NCBI RefSeq assembly: GCF_029227915.1
Contig: NC_079878.1
Coordinates: 32,391,501 to 32,455,500, forward strand
DNA length: 64,000 nucleotides
Reading direction: 5' to 3'
From: Hydractinia symbiolongicarpus
Taxonomy: Eukaryota > Cnidaria > Hydrozoa > Anthoathecata > Hydractiniidae
Every line of letters begins with the position of its first letter. Positions within the stretch are counted from its first letter, which is position 1. A program made the translations under genes and the position numbers. The notes under the pieces are model-generated. The model saw only the letters and a list, made by a program, of their open reading frames with translations, was not told the origin of the DNA and did not search any database. Shown in pieces: positions 12,535 to 24,292 of this stretch.

Positions 12535-15285
12535 CCGGACTCGGCCCGTATAGTCAAAAGTATACAAAGAAAGTACCCAGGGAGTAAACTCATTTCCCGA
12601 ACGATTTTTTAAATTATTTTTTCACCACTAAAACGCATGAGACTTGTAGTTTTCAAAAATGTTTTCATTTTTGATGAGACGCTTAATGAAAGAGGTTTAA
12701 TCGCCGGAAAACGAAAACCCGCGATTTCCCGTAAATCCCGGGCTTGGCCCGTATAGTCGAATGTATACAAAGAAAGTACCTTGTGAGTAAACTCATTTCC
12801 AGAACGATTTTTTAAATTATATTTTCACCACTAAAACGCATAAGACTTGTAGTTTTTAAAAATGTTTTCATTTTTGATGAGACGCGAAATAAAAGAAGTT
12901 TAATCGCCGGCAAACGAAAACCCGCGATTTCCCGTAAATCCCGGCTTAGCCCGTATAGTCAAAAGTATACAAAGAAAGTACCCAGGGAGTAAACTCATTT
13001 CCCGAACGATTTTTTAAATTATTTTTTCACCACTAAAACGCATGAGACTTGTAGTTTTCAAAAATGTTTTCATTTTTGATGAGACGCTGAATAAAAGAAG
13101 TTCAATCGCCGGCAAACGAAAACCCGCGATTTCCCGTAAATCCCGGGCTTGGCACGTATAGTCGAATGTATACAAAGAAAGTACCCTGTGAGTAAACTCA
13201 TTTCCAGAACGATTTTTTAAATTATTTTTTCACCACTAAAGCCCATGAGACTTGTAGTTTTTAAAAATGTTTTCATTCTTGATGAGACGCTGAATAAAAA
13301 AAGTTAAATCGCCGGCAAACGAAAACCCGCGATTTCCCGTAAATCCCGGCTTGGCCCGTATAGTCAAAAGTATACAAAGAAAGTACCCAGGGAGTAAACA
13401 CATTTCCCGAACGATTTTTTAAATTATTTTTTCACCACTAAAACGCATGAGACTTGTAGTTTTCAAAAATATTCTCATATTTGATGGGACGCTGAATAAA
13501 AGAAGTTTAATCGCCGGCAAACAAAATCCCGCGTTTTCCCGTAAATCCGGGGCTTGGCCCGTATAGTCGAATGTATACAAAGAAAGTACCCAGGGAGTAA
13601 ACTCATTTCCCGAACGATTTTTTAAAAAAATTTTTCACAACTAAAACGCAGGAGACCTGTAGTTTTCAAAAATGTTTTCATTTTTGATGAGACGCTTAAT
13701 GAAAGAGGTTTAATCGCCGGAAAACGAAAACCCGCGATTTCCCGTAAATCCCAGGCTTGGCCCGTATAGTCGAATGTATACAAAGAAAGTACCCTGTGAG
13801 TAAACTCATTTCCAGAACGATTTTTTAAATTATATTTTCACCACTAAAACGCATAAGACTTGTAGTTTTTAAAAATGTTTTCATTTTTGATGAGACGCTG
13901 AATAAAAGAAGTTTAATCGCCGGCAAAAGAAAACCCGCGATTTCTCGTAAATCCCGGCTTGGCCCGTATAGTCAAAAGTATACAAAGAAAGTACCCAGGG
14001 AGTAAACTCATTTCCCGAACGATTTTTTAAATTATTTTTTCACCACTAAAACGCATGAGACTTGTAGTTTTCAAGAATGTTTTCATTTTTGATGAGACGC
14101 TGAATAAAAGAAGTTTATTCGACGGCAAACGAAAACCCGCGATTTCCCGTAAATCCCGGGCTTGGCCCGTATAGTCAAAAGTATACGAAGAAAGTACCCA
14201 GGGAGTAAACTCATTTCCTGAACGATTTTTTATATTATTTTTTTACCACTAAACGCATGAGAGTTGTAGTTTTCAAAAATATTCTCATATTTGATGGGAC
14301 GCTGAATAAAAGAAGTTTAATCGCCGGCAAACGAAAATCTGCGATTTCCCGTAAATCCCGGACTCGGCCCGTATAGTCAAAAGTATACAAAGAAAGTACC
14401 CAGGGAGTAAACTCATTTCCCGAACGATTTTTTAAATTATTTTTTCACCACTAAAACGCATGAGACTTGTAGTTTTCAAAAATGTTTTCATTTTTGATGA
14501 GACGCTTAATGAAAGAGGTTTAATCGCCGGAAAACGAAAACCCGCGATTTCCCGTAAATCCCGGGCTTGGCCCGTATAGTCGAATGTATACAAAGAAAGT
14601 ACCTTGTGAGTAAACTCATTTCCAGAACGATTTTTTAAATTATATTTTCACCACTAAAACGCATAAGACTTGTAGTTTTTAAAAATGTTTTCATTTTTGA
14701 TGAGACGCGAAATAAAAGAAGTTTAATCGCCGGCAAACGAAAACCCGCGATTTCCCGTAAATCCCGGCTTAGCCCGTATAGTCAAAAGTATACAAAGAAA
14801 GTACCCAGGGAGTAAACTCATTTCCCGAACGATTTTTTAAATTATTTTTTCACCACTAAAACGCATGAGACTTGTAGTTTTCAAAAATGTTTTCATTTTT
14901 GATGAGACGCTGAATAAAAGAAGTTCAATCGCCGGCAAACGAAAACCCGCGATTTCCCGTAAATCCCGGGCTTGGCACGTATAGTCGAATGTATACAAAG
15001 AAAGTACCCTGTGAGTAAACTCATTTCCAGAACGATTTTTTAAATTATTTTTTCACCACTAAAGCCCATGAGACTTGTAGTTTTTAAAAATGTTTTCATT
15101 CTTGATGAGACGCTGAATAAAAAAAGTTAAATCGCCGGCAAACGAAAACCCGCGATTTCCCGTAAATCCCGGCTTGGCCCGTATAGTCAAAAGTATACAA
15201 AGAAAGTACCCAGGGAGTAAACACATTTCCCGAACGATTTTTTAAATTATTTTTTCACCACTAAAACGCATGAGACTTGTAGTTT
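11590..15285. repeat. 9-monomer tandem duplication, 1823-bp unit
   Basis: Unit 1 is about 11,640-13,462 and unit 2 about 13,463-15,285. Shared variants at 1823-bp spacing are CACAACTAAAACGCAGGAG (CAGG at 11,826 and 13,649), ATTCGACGGC (12,294 and 14,117), TACCTTGTGAG, GACGCGAAATAAAAG, GAAGTTCAATCGCC (TTCAATC at 13,101 and 14,924), AAAAAAAGTTAAATCGCC and AAACACATTTCCCG. It contains the second copy of the 1013-bp duplication, so it arose after it. Confidence 0.88.
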
Positions 15286-15975
15286 TCAAAAATGTTTTCA
15301 TTTTTGATGAGACGCTTAATGAAAGAGGTTTAATCGCCGGCAAACGAAATCCCGCGTTTTCCCGTAAATCCGGGGCTTGGCCCGTATAGTCGAATGTTTA
15401 CAAAGAAAGTACCCTGTGAGTAAACTCATTTACAGAACGATTTGTTAAATTATTTTTTCACCATTAAAACGCATAAGACTTGTAGTTTTTAAAAATGTTT
15501 TCATTTTTGATGAGACGCGGAATAAAAGAAGTTCAATCGCCGGCAAACGAAAACCCGCGATTACCCGTAAATCCCGGCTTGGCCCGTATAGTCAAAAGTA
15601 TACAAAGAAAGTACCCAGGGAGTAAACACATTTCCCGAACGATTTTTTAAATTATTTTTTCACCACTAAAACGCATGAGACTTGTAGTTTTCAAAAATGT
15701 TTTCATTTTTGATGAGACGCTTAATGAAAGAGGTTTAATCGCCGGCAAACGAAATCCCGCGTTTTCCCGTAAATCCGGGGCTTGGCCCGTATAGTCGAAT
15801 GTTTACAAAGAAAGTACCCTGTGAGTAAACTCATTTACAGAACGATTTGTTAAATTATTTTTTCACCATTAAAACGCATAAGACTTGTAGTTTTTAAAAA
15901 TGTTTTCATTTTTGATGAGACGCGGAATAAAAGAAGTTCAATCGCCGGCAAACGAAAACCCGCGATTTCCCGTAA
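15130..15975. repeat. 2-monomer tandem duplication, 405-bp unit
   Basis: AAACACATTTCCCG recurs at about 15,220 and 15,625, and CGATTTGTTAAATT with CACCATTAAAACGC at about 15,440 and 15,845. Both monomers of the dimer repeat with 405-bp spacing. The copies part at the tail, GGCTTGGCCCG versus GGGATTGGCACG. Confidence 0.83.
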
Positions 15976-16179
15976 ATCCCGGGATTGGCACGTATAGTCG
16001 AATGTATACAAAGAAAGTACCCTGTGAGTAAACTCATTTCCAGAACGATTTTTTAAATTATTTTTTCACCACTAAAGCCCATGAGACTTGTAGTTCTTAA
16101 AAATTTTTTCATTTTTGATGAGACGCTGAATAAAAGAAGTTTAATCGCCGGCAAACGAAAACCCGCGATTTCCCGTAAA

Positions 16180-17310
16180 TCCCGGACTCAGCCCGTATAG
16201 TCAAAGGTATACAAAGAAAGTACCCAGGGAGTAAACTCATTTCCCGAACGATTTTTTAAATTATTTTTTTACCACTAAAACGCATGAGACTTGTAGTTTT
16301 CAAAAATGTTTTCATTTTTGATGAGACGCTTAATGAAAGAGGTTTAATCGCCGGCAAACAAAATCCCGCGTTTTCCCGTAAATCCGGGGCTTGGCCCGTA
16401 TAGTCGAATGTTTACAAAGAAAGTACCCTGTGAGTAAACTCATTTACAGAACGATTTTTTAAATTATTTTTTCACCACTAAAACGCATGAGACTTGTAGT
16501 TTTTAAAAATGTTTTCATTTTTGATGAGACGCTGAATAAAAGTAGTTTAATCGCCGGCAAACGAAAACCTGCGATCTCCCTAAATCCCGGCCTCGGCCCG
16601 TATAGTCAAAATTATACAAAGAAAGTACCCAGGGAGTAAACTCAATTCCGGAACCATTTTTTAAATTATTTTTTTACCACTAACCGCATGAGACTTGTAG
16701 TTTTCAAAAATATTTTCATATTTGACGGGACGCTGAATAAAAGAAGTTTAATCGCCGGCAAACAAAAATCCGCGATTTCCCCTAAGTCCCGGACTCGGCC
16801 CGTATAGTCAAAGGTATACAAAGAAAGTACCCAGGGAGTAAACTCATTTCCCGAACGATTTTTTAAATTATTTTTTCACCACTAAAACGCATGAGACTTG
16901 TAGTTTTCAAAAATGTTTTCATTTTTGATGAGACGCTTAATAAAAGAGGTTTAATCGCCGGCAAACAAAATCCCGCGTTTTCCCGTAAATCCGGGGCTTG
17001 GCCCGTATAGTCGAATGTTTACAAAGAAAGTACCCTGTGAGTAAACTCATTTACAGAACGATTTTTTAAATTATTTTTTCACCACTAAAACGCATGAGAC
17101 TTGTAGTTTTTAAAAATGTTTTCATTTTTGATGAGACGCTGAATAAAAGTAGTTTAATCGCCGGCAAACGAAAACCTGCGATCTCCCTAAATCCCGGCCT
17201 CGGCCCGTATAGTCAAAATTATACAAAGAAAGTACCCAGGGAGTAAACTCAATTCCGGAACCATTTTTTAAATTATTTTTTTACCACTAACCGCATGAGA
17301 CTTGTAGTTT
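16180..17310. repeat. 3-monomer tandem duplication, 607-bp unit
   Basis: AAAGGTATAC at 16,206 and 16,813 (counted from the GG), GCGATCTCCCTAAATC, AAAATTATACAAAG and CAATTCCGGAACC repeat at 607-bp spacing. The same monomer trio occurs in the 1416-bp block at 5.6-8.4 kb, so this segment descends from, or gave rise to, that block. Confidence 0.8.
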
Positions 17311-17628
17311 TCAAAAATGTTTTCATTTTTGATGAGACGCTGAATAAAAGTAGTTTAATCGCCGGCAAACGAAAACCTGCGATTTCCCTCAATCCCGGAC
17401 TCGGCCCGTATAGTCAAAAGTATACAAAGAAAGTACCCAGGGAGTAAACTCATTTCCAGAACCATTTTTTAAATTATTTTTTTACCATTAACCGCATGAG
17501 ACTTGTAGTTTTCAAAAATATTTTCATATTTGATGGGACGCTGAATAAAAGAAGTTTAATCGCCGGCAAACGAAAATCCGCGATTTCCCGTAAATCCCGG
17601 ACTCGGCCCGTATAGTCAACGGTATACA

Positions 17629-19620
17629 AAGAAAGTACCCAGGGAGTAAACTCATTTCCCGAACGATTTTTTAAATTATTTTTTCACCACTAAAACGCAT
17701 GAGACTTGTAGTTTTCAAAAATGTTTTCATTTTTGATGAGACGCTTAATGAAAGAGGTTTAAATGCCGGCAAACAAAATCCCGCGTTTTCCCGTAAATCC
17801 GGGGCTTGGCCCGTATAGTCGAATGTTTACAAAGAAAGTACCCTGTGAGTAAACTCATTTACAGAACGATTTTTTAAATTATTTTTTCACCACTAAAACG
17901 CATAAGACTTGTAGTTTTTAAAAATGTTTTCATTTTTGATGAGACGCTGAATAAAAGAAGTTTAATCGCCGGCAAACGAAAACCCGAGATTTTCCGTAAA
18001 TCCCGGCTTGGCCCGTATAGTCAAAAGTATACAAAGAAAGTACCCAGGGAGTAAACTCATTTCCCGAACGATTTTTTAAATTATTTTTTCACCACTAAAA
18101 CGCATGAGACTTGTAGTTTTCAAAAATATTTTCGTTTTTGATAAGACGCTGAATAAAAGCAGTTTAATCGCCGGCAAACGAAAACCTGCGATTTCCCTAA
18201 ATCCCGGACTCGGCCCGTATAGTCAAAAATATACAAAGAAAGTACCCAGGGAGTAAACTCATTTCCAGAACGATTTTTTAAATTATTTTTTTACCACTAA
18301 ACGCATGAGACTTGTAGTTTTCAAAAATATTTTCATATTTGATGAGACGCTGAATAAAAGAAGTTTAATCGCCGGCAAACGAAAACCCGCGATTTCCCGT
18401 AAATCCCGGCTTGGCCCGTATAGTCAAAAGTATACAAAGAAAGTACCCAGGGAGTAAACTCATTTCCCGAACGATTTTTTAAATTATTTTTCACCACTAA
18501 AACGCATGAGACTTGTAGTTTTCAAAAATATTTTCATTTTTGATGAGACGCTGAATAAAAGAAGTTTAATCGCCGGCAAACGAAAATCCGCGATTTCCCG
18601 TATATCCCAGACTCGGCCTGTATAGTCAAAAGTATACAAAGAAAGTACCCAGGGAGTAAACTCATTTCCCGAACGATTTTTTAAAATATTTTTTCACCAC
18701 TAAAACGCATGAGACTTGTAGTTTTCAAAAATGTTTTCATTTTTGATGAGACGCTTAATGAAAGAGGTTTAATCGCCGGCAAACAAAATCCCGCGTTTTC
18801 CCGTAAATCCAGGGCTTGGCCCGTATAGTCGAATGTATACAAAGAAAGTACCCAGGGAGTAAACTCATTTCCCGAACGATTTTTTTAAAAATTTTTTCAC
18901 CACTAAAACGCAGGAGACCTGTAGTTTTCAAAAAATGTTTTCATTTTTGATGAGACGCTTAATGAAAGAGGTTTAATCGCCGGAAAACGAAAACCCGCGA
19001 TTTCCCGTAAATCCCGGGCTTGGCCCGTATAGTCGAATGTATACAAAGAAAGTACCCTGTGAGTAAACTCATTTCCAGAACGATTTTTTAAATTATATTT
19101 TCACCACTAAAACGCATAAGACTTGTAGTTTTTAAAAATGTTTTCATTTTTGATGAGACGCTGAATAAAAGAAGTTTAATCGCCGGCAAACGAAAACCCG
19201 CGATTTCTCGTAAATCCCGGCTTGGCCCGTATAGTCAAAAGTATACAAAGAAAGTACCCAGGGAGTAAACTCATTTCCCGAACGATTTTTTAAATTATTT
19301 TTTCACCACTAAAACGCATGAGACTTGTAGTTTTCAAGAATGTTTTCATTTTTGATGAGACGCTGAATAAAAGAAGTTTATTCGCCGGCAAACGAAAACC
19401 CGCGATTTCCCGTAAATCCCGGGCTTGGCCCGTATAGTCAAAAGTATACGAAGAAAGTACCCAGGGAGTAAACTCATTTCCCGAACGATTTTTTATATTA
19501 TTTTTTTACCACTAAACGCATGAGAGTTGTAGTTTTTAAAAATATTTTCATATTTAATGGGACGCTGAATAAAAGAAGTTTAATCGCCGGCAAACGAAAA
19601 TCCGCGATTTCCCGTAAATC
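17629..19620. repeat. Copy of the 9.5-11.5 kb segment, shift about 8.1 kb (40 monomers)
   Basis: The order of variants from 17.6 to 19.6 kb repeats that of about 9.53-11.52 kb: the CTTAATGAAAGAGG monomer, GTTTACAAAG, CGTTTTTGAT, AAAAATATACAAAG, the short CACC tract, CGCAGGAGACCTGTAG (18.91 kb versus 10.81 kb), TCTCGTAAATCC and GTTTATTCG. The copies differ at several sites, for example GATAAGACG at about 18.14 kb, and TTCGCCGGC at about 19.38 kb versus TTCGACGGC. It is therefore older than the adjacent tandem duplications. Confidence 0.72.
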
Positions 19621-19969
19621 CCGGACTCGGCCCGTATAGTCAAAAGTATACAAAGAAAGTACCCAGGGAGTAAACTCATTTCCCGAACGATTTTTTAAAT
19701 TATTTTTTCACCACTAAAACGCATGAGACTTGTAGTTTTTAAAAATGTTTTCATTTTTGATGAGACGCTTAATGAAAGAGGTTTAATCGCCGGCAAACGA
19801 AGTCCCGCGTTTTCCCGTAAATCCGGGGCTTGGCCCGTATAGTCGAATGTATACAAAGAAAGTACCCAGGGAGTAAACTCATTTCCCGAACGATTTTTTA
19901 AATTTTTTTTTCACCACTAAAACGCATGAGACTTGTAGTTTTCAAAAATATTTTCATTTTTGATGAGGC

Positions 19970-21060
19970 GCTTGATGAAAGAGGTTTAATCGCCGGAAAA
20001 CGAAAACCCGCGATTTCCCGTAAATCCCCGGCTTGGCCCGTATAGTCGAATGTATACAAAGAAAGTACCTTGTGAGTAAACTCATTTCCAGAACGATTTT
20101 TTGAATTATATTTTCACCACTAAAACGCATAAGACTTGTAGTTTTTAAAAATGTTTTCATTTTTGATGAGACGCGAAATAAAAGAAGTTTAATCGCCGGC
20201 AAACGAAAACCCGCGATTTCCCGTAAATCTCGGCTTGGCCCGTATAGTCAAAAGTATACAAAGAAAGTACCCAGGGAGTAAACTCATTTCCCGAACGATT
20301 TTTTAAATTATTTTTTCACCACTAAAACGCATGAGACTTGTAGTTTTCAAAAATGTTTTCATTTTTGATGAGACGCTGAATAAAAGAAGTTCAATCGCCG
20401 GCAAACGAAAACCCGCGATTTCCCGTAAATCCCGGGCTTGGCACGTATAGTCGAATGTATACAAAGAAAGTACCCTGTGAGTAAACTCATTTCCAGAACG
20501 ATTTTTTAAATTATTTTTTCACCACTAAAGCCCATGAGACTTGTAGTTTTTAAAAATGTTTTCATTTTTGATGAGACGCTGAATAAAAAAAGTTAAATCG
20601 CCGGCAAACGAAAACCCGCGATTTCCCGTAAATCCCGGCTTGGCCCGTATAGTCAAAAGTATACAAAGAAAGTACCCAGGGAGTAAACACATTTCCCGAA
20701 CGATTTTTTAAATTATTTTTTCACCACTAAAACGCATGAGACTTGTAGTTTTCAAAAATGTTTTCATTTTTGATGAGACGCTTAATGAAAGAGGTTTAAT
20801 CGCCGGCAAACGAAATCCCGCGTTTTTCCGTAAATCCGGGGCTTTGCCCGTATAGTCGAATGTTTACAAAGAAAGTACCCTGTGAGTAAACTCATTTACA
20901 GAACGATTTGTTAAATTATTTTTTCACCATTAAAACGCATAAGACTTGTAGTTTTTAAAAATGTTTTCATTTTTGATGAGACGCGGAATAAAAGAAGTTC
21001 AATCGCCGGCAAACGAAAACCCGCGATTTCCCGTAAATCCCGGGCTTGGCACGTATAGTC
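19970..21060. repeat. Copy of the 14.5-15.6 kb segment, shift 5466 bp (27 monomers)
   Basis: TACCTTGTGAG (about 14,603 and 20,069), GACGCGAAATAAAAG (14,705 and 20,171), GAAGTTCAATCG, AAAAAAAGTTAAATCG, AAACACATTTCC and CGATTTGTTAAATT occur in the same order at 5466-bp spacing. Small differences include GGCTTTGCCCG and CGCGTTTTTCCG near 20.82-20.84 kb. Confidence 0.8.
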
Positions 21061-21109
21061 GAATGTATACAAAGAAAGTACCCTGTGAGTAAACTCATTT
21101 ACAGAACGA

Positions 21110-22247
21110 TTTTTTAAATTATTTTTTCACCACTAAAGCCCATGAGACTTGTAGTTTTTAAAAATGTTTTCATTTTTGATGAGACGCTGAATAAAAGAAG
21201 TTTAATCGCAGGCAAACGAAAACCGGCGATTTCCCGTAAATCCCGGCTTGGCCCGTATAGTCAAAAGTATACAAAGAAAGTACCCAGGGAGTAAACACAT
21301 TTCCCGAACGATTTTTTAAATTATTTTTTCACCACTAAAACGCATGAGACTTGTAGTTTGCAAAAATGTTTTCATTTTTGATGAGACGCTGAATAAAAGT
21401 AGTTTAATCGCTGGCAAACGAAAACCTGCGATTTCCCTAAATCCCGGACTCGGCCCGTATAGTCAAAAGTATACAAAGAAAGTACCCAGGGAGTAAACTC
21501 ATTTCCAGAACCATTTTTTAAATTATTTTTTCACCACTAAAACGCATAAGACTTGTAGTTTTAAAAAATGTTTTCCTTTTTGATGAGACGCTGGATAAAA
21601 GAAGTTTAATCGCCGGCAAACGAAAACCCGCGATTTCCCGTAAACCCCGGCTTGGCCCGTATAGTCAAAAGTATACAAAAAAAGTACCCAGGGAGTAAAC
21701 TCATTTCCCGAACGATTTTTTAAATTATTTTTTCACCACTAAAGCCCATGAGACTTGTAGTTTTTAAAAATGTTTTCATTTTTGATGAGACGCTGAATAA
21801 AAGAAGTTTAATCGCCGGCAAACGAAAACCCGCGATTTCCCGTAAATCCCGGCTTGGCCCGTATAGTCAAAAGTATACAAAGAAAGTACCCAGGGAGTAA
21901 ACACATTTCCCGAACGATTTTTTAAATTATTTTTTCACCACTAAAACGCATGAGACTTGTAGTTTGCAAAAATGTTTTCATTTTTGATGAGACGCTGAAT
22001 AAAAGTAGTTTAATCGCTGGGAAACGAAAACCTGCGATTTCCCTAAATCTCGGACTCGGCCCGTATAGTCAAAAGTATACAAAGAAAGTACCCAGGGAGT
22101 AAACTCATTTCCAGAACCATTTTTTAAATTATTTTTTCACCACTAAAACGCATAAGACTTGTAGTTTTAAAAAATGTTTTCCTTTTTGATGAGACGCTGG
22201 ATAAAAGAAGTTTAATCGCCGGCAAACGAAAACCCGCGATTTCCCGT
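21110..22247. repeat. 3-monomer tandem duplication, 607-bp unit
   Basis: AAAGCCCATGAG, TAGTTTGCAAAAATG (about 21,355 and 21,962), TTTAATCGCTGG and CCTTTTTGATGAGACGCTGG (about 21,575 and 22,182) repeat at 607-bp spacing. Units are about 21,110-21,640 and 21,641-22,247. Differences include CTGGGAAACG versus CTGGCAAACG. Confidence 0.82.
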
Positions 22248-23640
22248 AAATCCCGGGCTTGGCACGTATAGTCGCATGTATACAAAGAAAGTACCCTGTG
22301 AGTAAACTCATTTCCAGAACGATTTTTTAAATTATTTTTTCACCACTAAAACGCATAAGACTTGAAGCTTTCAAGAATGTTTTCATTTTGGATGAGACGC
22401 GGAATAAAAGCAGTTTAATCGCCGGCAAACGAAAACCCGCGATTTCCCGTAAATTCCGGGCTTGGCACGTATAGTCGCATGTATACAAAGAAAGTACCCT
22501 GTGAGTAAACTCATTTCCAGAACGATTTTTTAAATTATTTTTTCACCACAAAACGCATAAGACTTGTAGTTTTTAAAAATGTTTTCATTTTTGATGAGAC
22601 GCTGAATAAAAGAAGTTTAATCGCCGGCAAACGAAAACCCGCCATTTCCCGTAAATCCTTGGCTTGGCCCGTATAGTCAAAAGTATACAAAGAAAGTACC
22701 CAGGGAGTAAACTCATTTCCAGAACGATTTTTTAAATTAGTTTTTCACCACTAAAACACATAAGAGTTGTAGTTTTTAAAAATATTTTCATTTTTGATGA
22801 GACGCTGATTAAAAGAAGTTTAATCGCCGGCAAACGAAAACCCGCGATTTCCCGTAAATCCCGGGCTTGGCCCGTATAGTCAAAAGTATACAAAGAAAGT
22901 ACCCAGGGAGTAAACTCATTTCCCTAACGATTTTTTAAATTATTTTTTCACCACTAAAACGCATGAGACTCGTAGTTTGCAAAAATGTTTTCATTTTTGA
23001 TCAGACGCTGAATAAAAGAAGTTTAATCGCCGGCAAACGAAAACCCGCGATTTCCCGTAAATCCCGGCTGGGCCCGTATAGTCAAAAGTATACAAAGAAA
23101 GTACCAAGGGAGTAAACTCATTTCCCGAACGATTTTTTAAATTATTTTTTCACCACTAAAACGCATGAGACTTGTAGTTTTTAAAAATGTTTTCATTTTT
23201 GATGAGACGCTGAACAAAAGCAGTTTAATCGCCGGCAAACGAAAACCTGCGATTTCCCGTAAATCCCGGGCTTGGCCCGTATAGTCAAAAGTATACAAAG
23301 AAAGTACCCAGGGAGTAAACTCATTTCCCGAGCGATTTTTTATATTATTTTTTTACCACTAAACGCATGAGACTTGTAGTTTTCAAAAATGTTTTCATTT
23401 TTGATAAGACGCTGAATAAAAGAAGTTTAATCGCCGGCAAACGAAAACCCGCGATTTCCCGTAAATCCCGGGCTTGGCACGTATAGTCAAAAGTATACAA
23501 AGAAAGTACCCAGGGAGTAAACTCTTTTTCCGAACGATTTTTTAAATTACTTTTTCACCACTAAAACGCATGAGACTTGTAGTTTTTAAAAATTTTTTCA
23601 TTTTTGATGAGACGCTGAATAAAAGAAGTTTAATCGCCGG
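21241..23640. repeat. Transition zone 1, diverged monomers
   Basis: Monomers carry many singleton variants (for example GACTTGAAGCTTTCAAG near 22.36 kb, CATAAGAGTTG near 22.76 kb, GATCAGACGC near 23.0 kb, TCTTTTTCCGAACG near 23.52 kb). Right of the 607-bp duplication I find no clear multi-monomer unit. The left-domain CGCGTTTTCCCG monomer and the middle-domain HOR markers are both essentially absent, so this is a boundary between two homogenisation domains. Confidence 0.65.
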
Positions 23641-24087
23641 CGAACGAAAATCCGCGATTTCCCGTAAATCCCGGACTCGGCCCATATAGTCAAAAGTACA
23701 CAAAGAAAGTACCCAGGGAGTAAACTCATTTCCCGAACGATTTTTTAAATTATTTTTTCACCACTAAAACGCATGAGACTTGTAGTTTTCAAAAATGTTT
23801 TCATTTTTGATGAGACGCTGAATAAAAGAAGTTTAATCGCCGGCAAACGAAAACCCGCGATTTCCCGTAAATCCCGGGCTTGGCCCGTATAGTCAAAAGT
23901 ATACAAAGAAAGTACCCAGGGAGTAAACTCATTTCCCGAACGATTTTTTAAATTACTTTTTCACCACTAAAACGCATGAGACTTGTAGTTTTTAAAAATG
24001 TTTTCATTTTTGATGAGACGCTGAATAAAAGAAGTTTAATCGCCGGCAAACGAAAACCTGCGATTTTCCGTAAATCCCGGCTTGGCC

Positions 24088-24290
24088 CGTATAGTCAAAA
24101 GTATACAAAGAAAGTACCCAGGGAGTAAACTCATTTCCCGAACGATTTTTTAAATTATTTTTTCACCACTAAAACGCATGAGACTTGTAGTTTTCAAAAA
24201 TGTTTTCATTTTTGATGAGACGCTGAATAAAAGAAGTTTAATCGCCGGCAAACGAAAACCCGCGATTTCCCGTAAATCCCGGGCTTGGCC
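24088..24290. repeat. Reference monomer matching my consensus
   Basis: This 203-bp copy equals the consensus I assembled by eye. It has 41 C and 36 G (38% GC) and 12 CpG counting the one at its start. Rough layout by monomer position: 1-49 start block with GTATAC; 50-58 CCCGAACGA; 57-76 T-rich tract; 77-106 CACC-ACTAAAACGCATGAG region; 107-128 dyad; 130-135 GAGACG; 157-162 GCCGGC palindrome; 172-203 CCCG-rich tail. The length, 203, is not a multiple of three. The phase is arbitrary and was chosen to match the first base of the window. Confidence 0.95.
24194..24215. other. Monomer dyad: 9-bp inverted repeat with TTTT loop
   Basis: In the reference monomer the arm TCAAAAATG (24,194-24,202) is followed by TTTT and then its exact reverse complement CATTTTTGA (24,207-24,215). 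The motif recurs at the same monomer position throughout the window, perfect or with one change at the second base of the left arm (C to T or G). A second class of monomers reads TCAAAAATA and CATATTTGA and forms only 7 of the 9 pairs. Short dyads able to extrude as hairpins are known in several centromeric satellites; whether this one does so, or binds a protein, is not shown by sequence. Confidence 0.9.
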
Positions 24291-24292
24291 CG
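24259..24292. other. Four CCCG motifs at near-helical spacing
   Basis: CCCG begins at 24,259, 24,269, 24,278 and 24,289 (monomer positions 172, 182, 191 and 202), spaced 10, 9 and 11 bp. The fourth spans the junction into the next monomer. Between them lie short AT-rich steps (CGATTT, TAAAT, GGCTTGG). Most monomers keep all four, although variants read TCCG or CCTG at the first. The spacing places the motifs on about one face of the helix. This could be the remnant of an ancestral subrepeat of about 10 bp or a set of protein contacts; the sequence does not decide. Confidence 0.7.

Larger units (their letters stand above)
1..21240. repeat. Left satellite domain (GTCGAATG / CGCGTTTTCCCG subfamilies)
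   Basis: Many monomers here read GTCGAATG instead of GTCAAAAG after the start, often followed by CCCTGTGAG and TTCCAGAACG or TTTACAGAACG. A distinctive monomer with CTTAATGAAAGAGG and AAATCCCGCGTTTTCCCG recurs from about 1.19 kb to 20.8 kb; I did not find it to the right of that. The domain is a patchwork of tandem duplications of 2 to 9 monomers listed separately, with stretches between them holding ordinary diverged monomers. Confidence 0.8.

Noticed and set aside
24207-24215. Intrinsic bacterial terminator at the dyad plus T run
   Set aside because: The stem is AT-rich, the T run lies in the loop rather than after the stem, and there are no genes.
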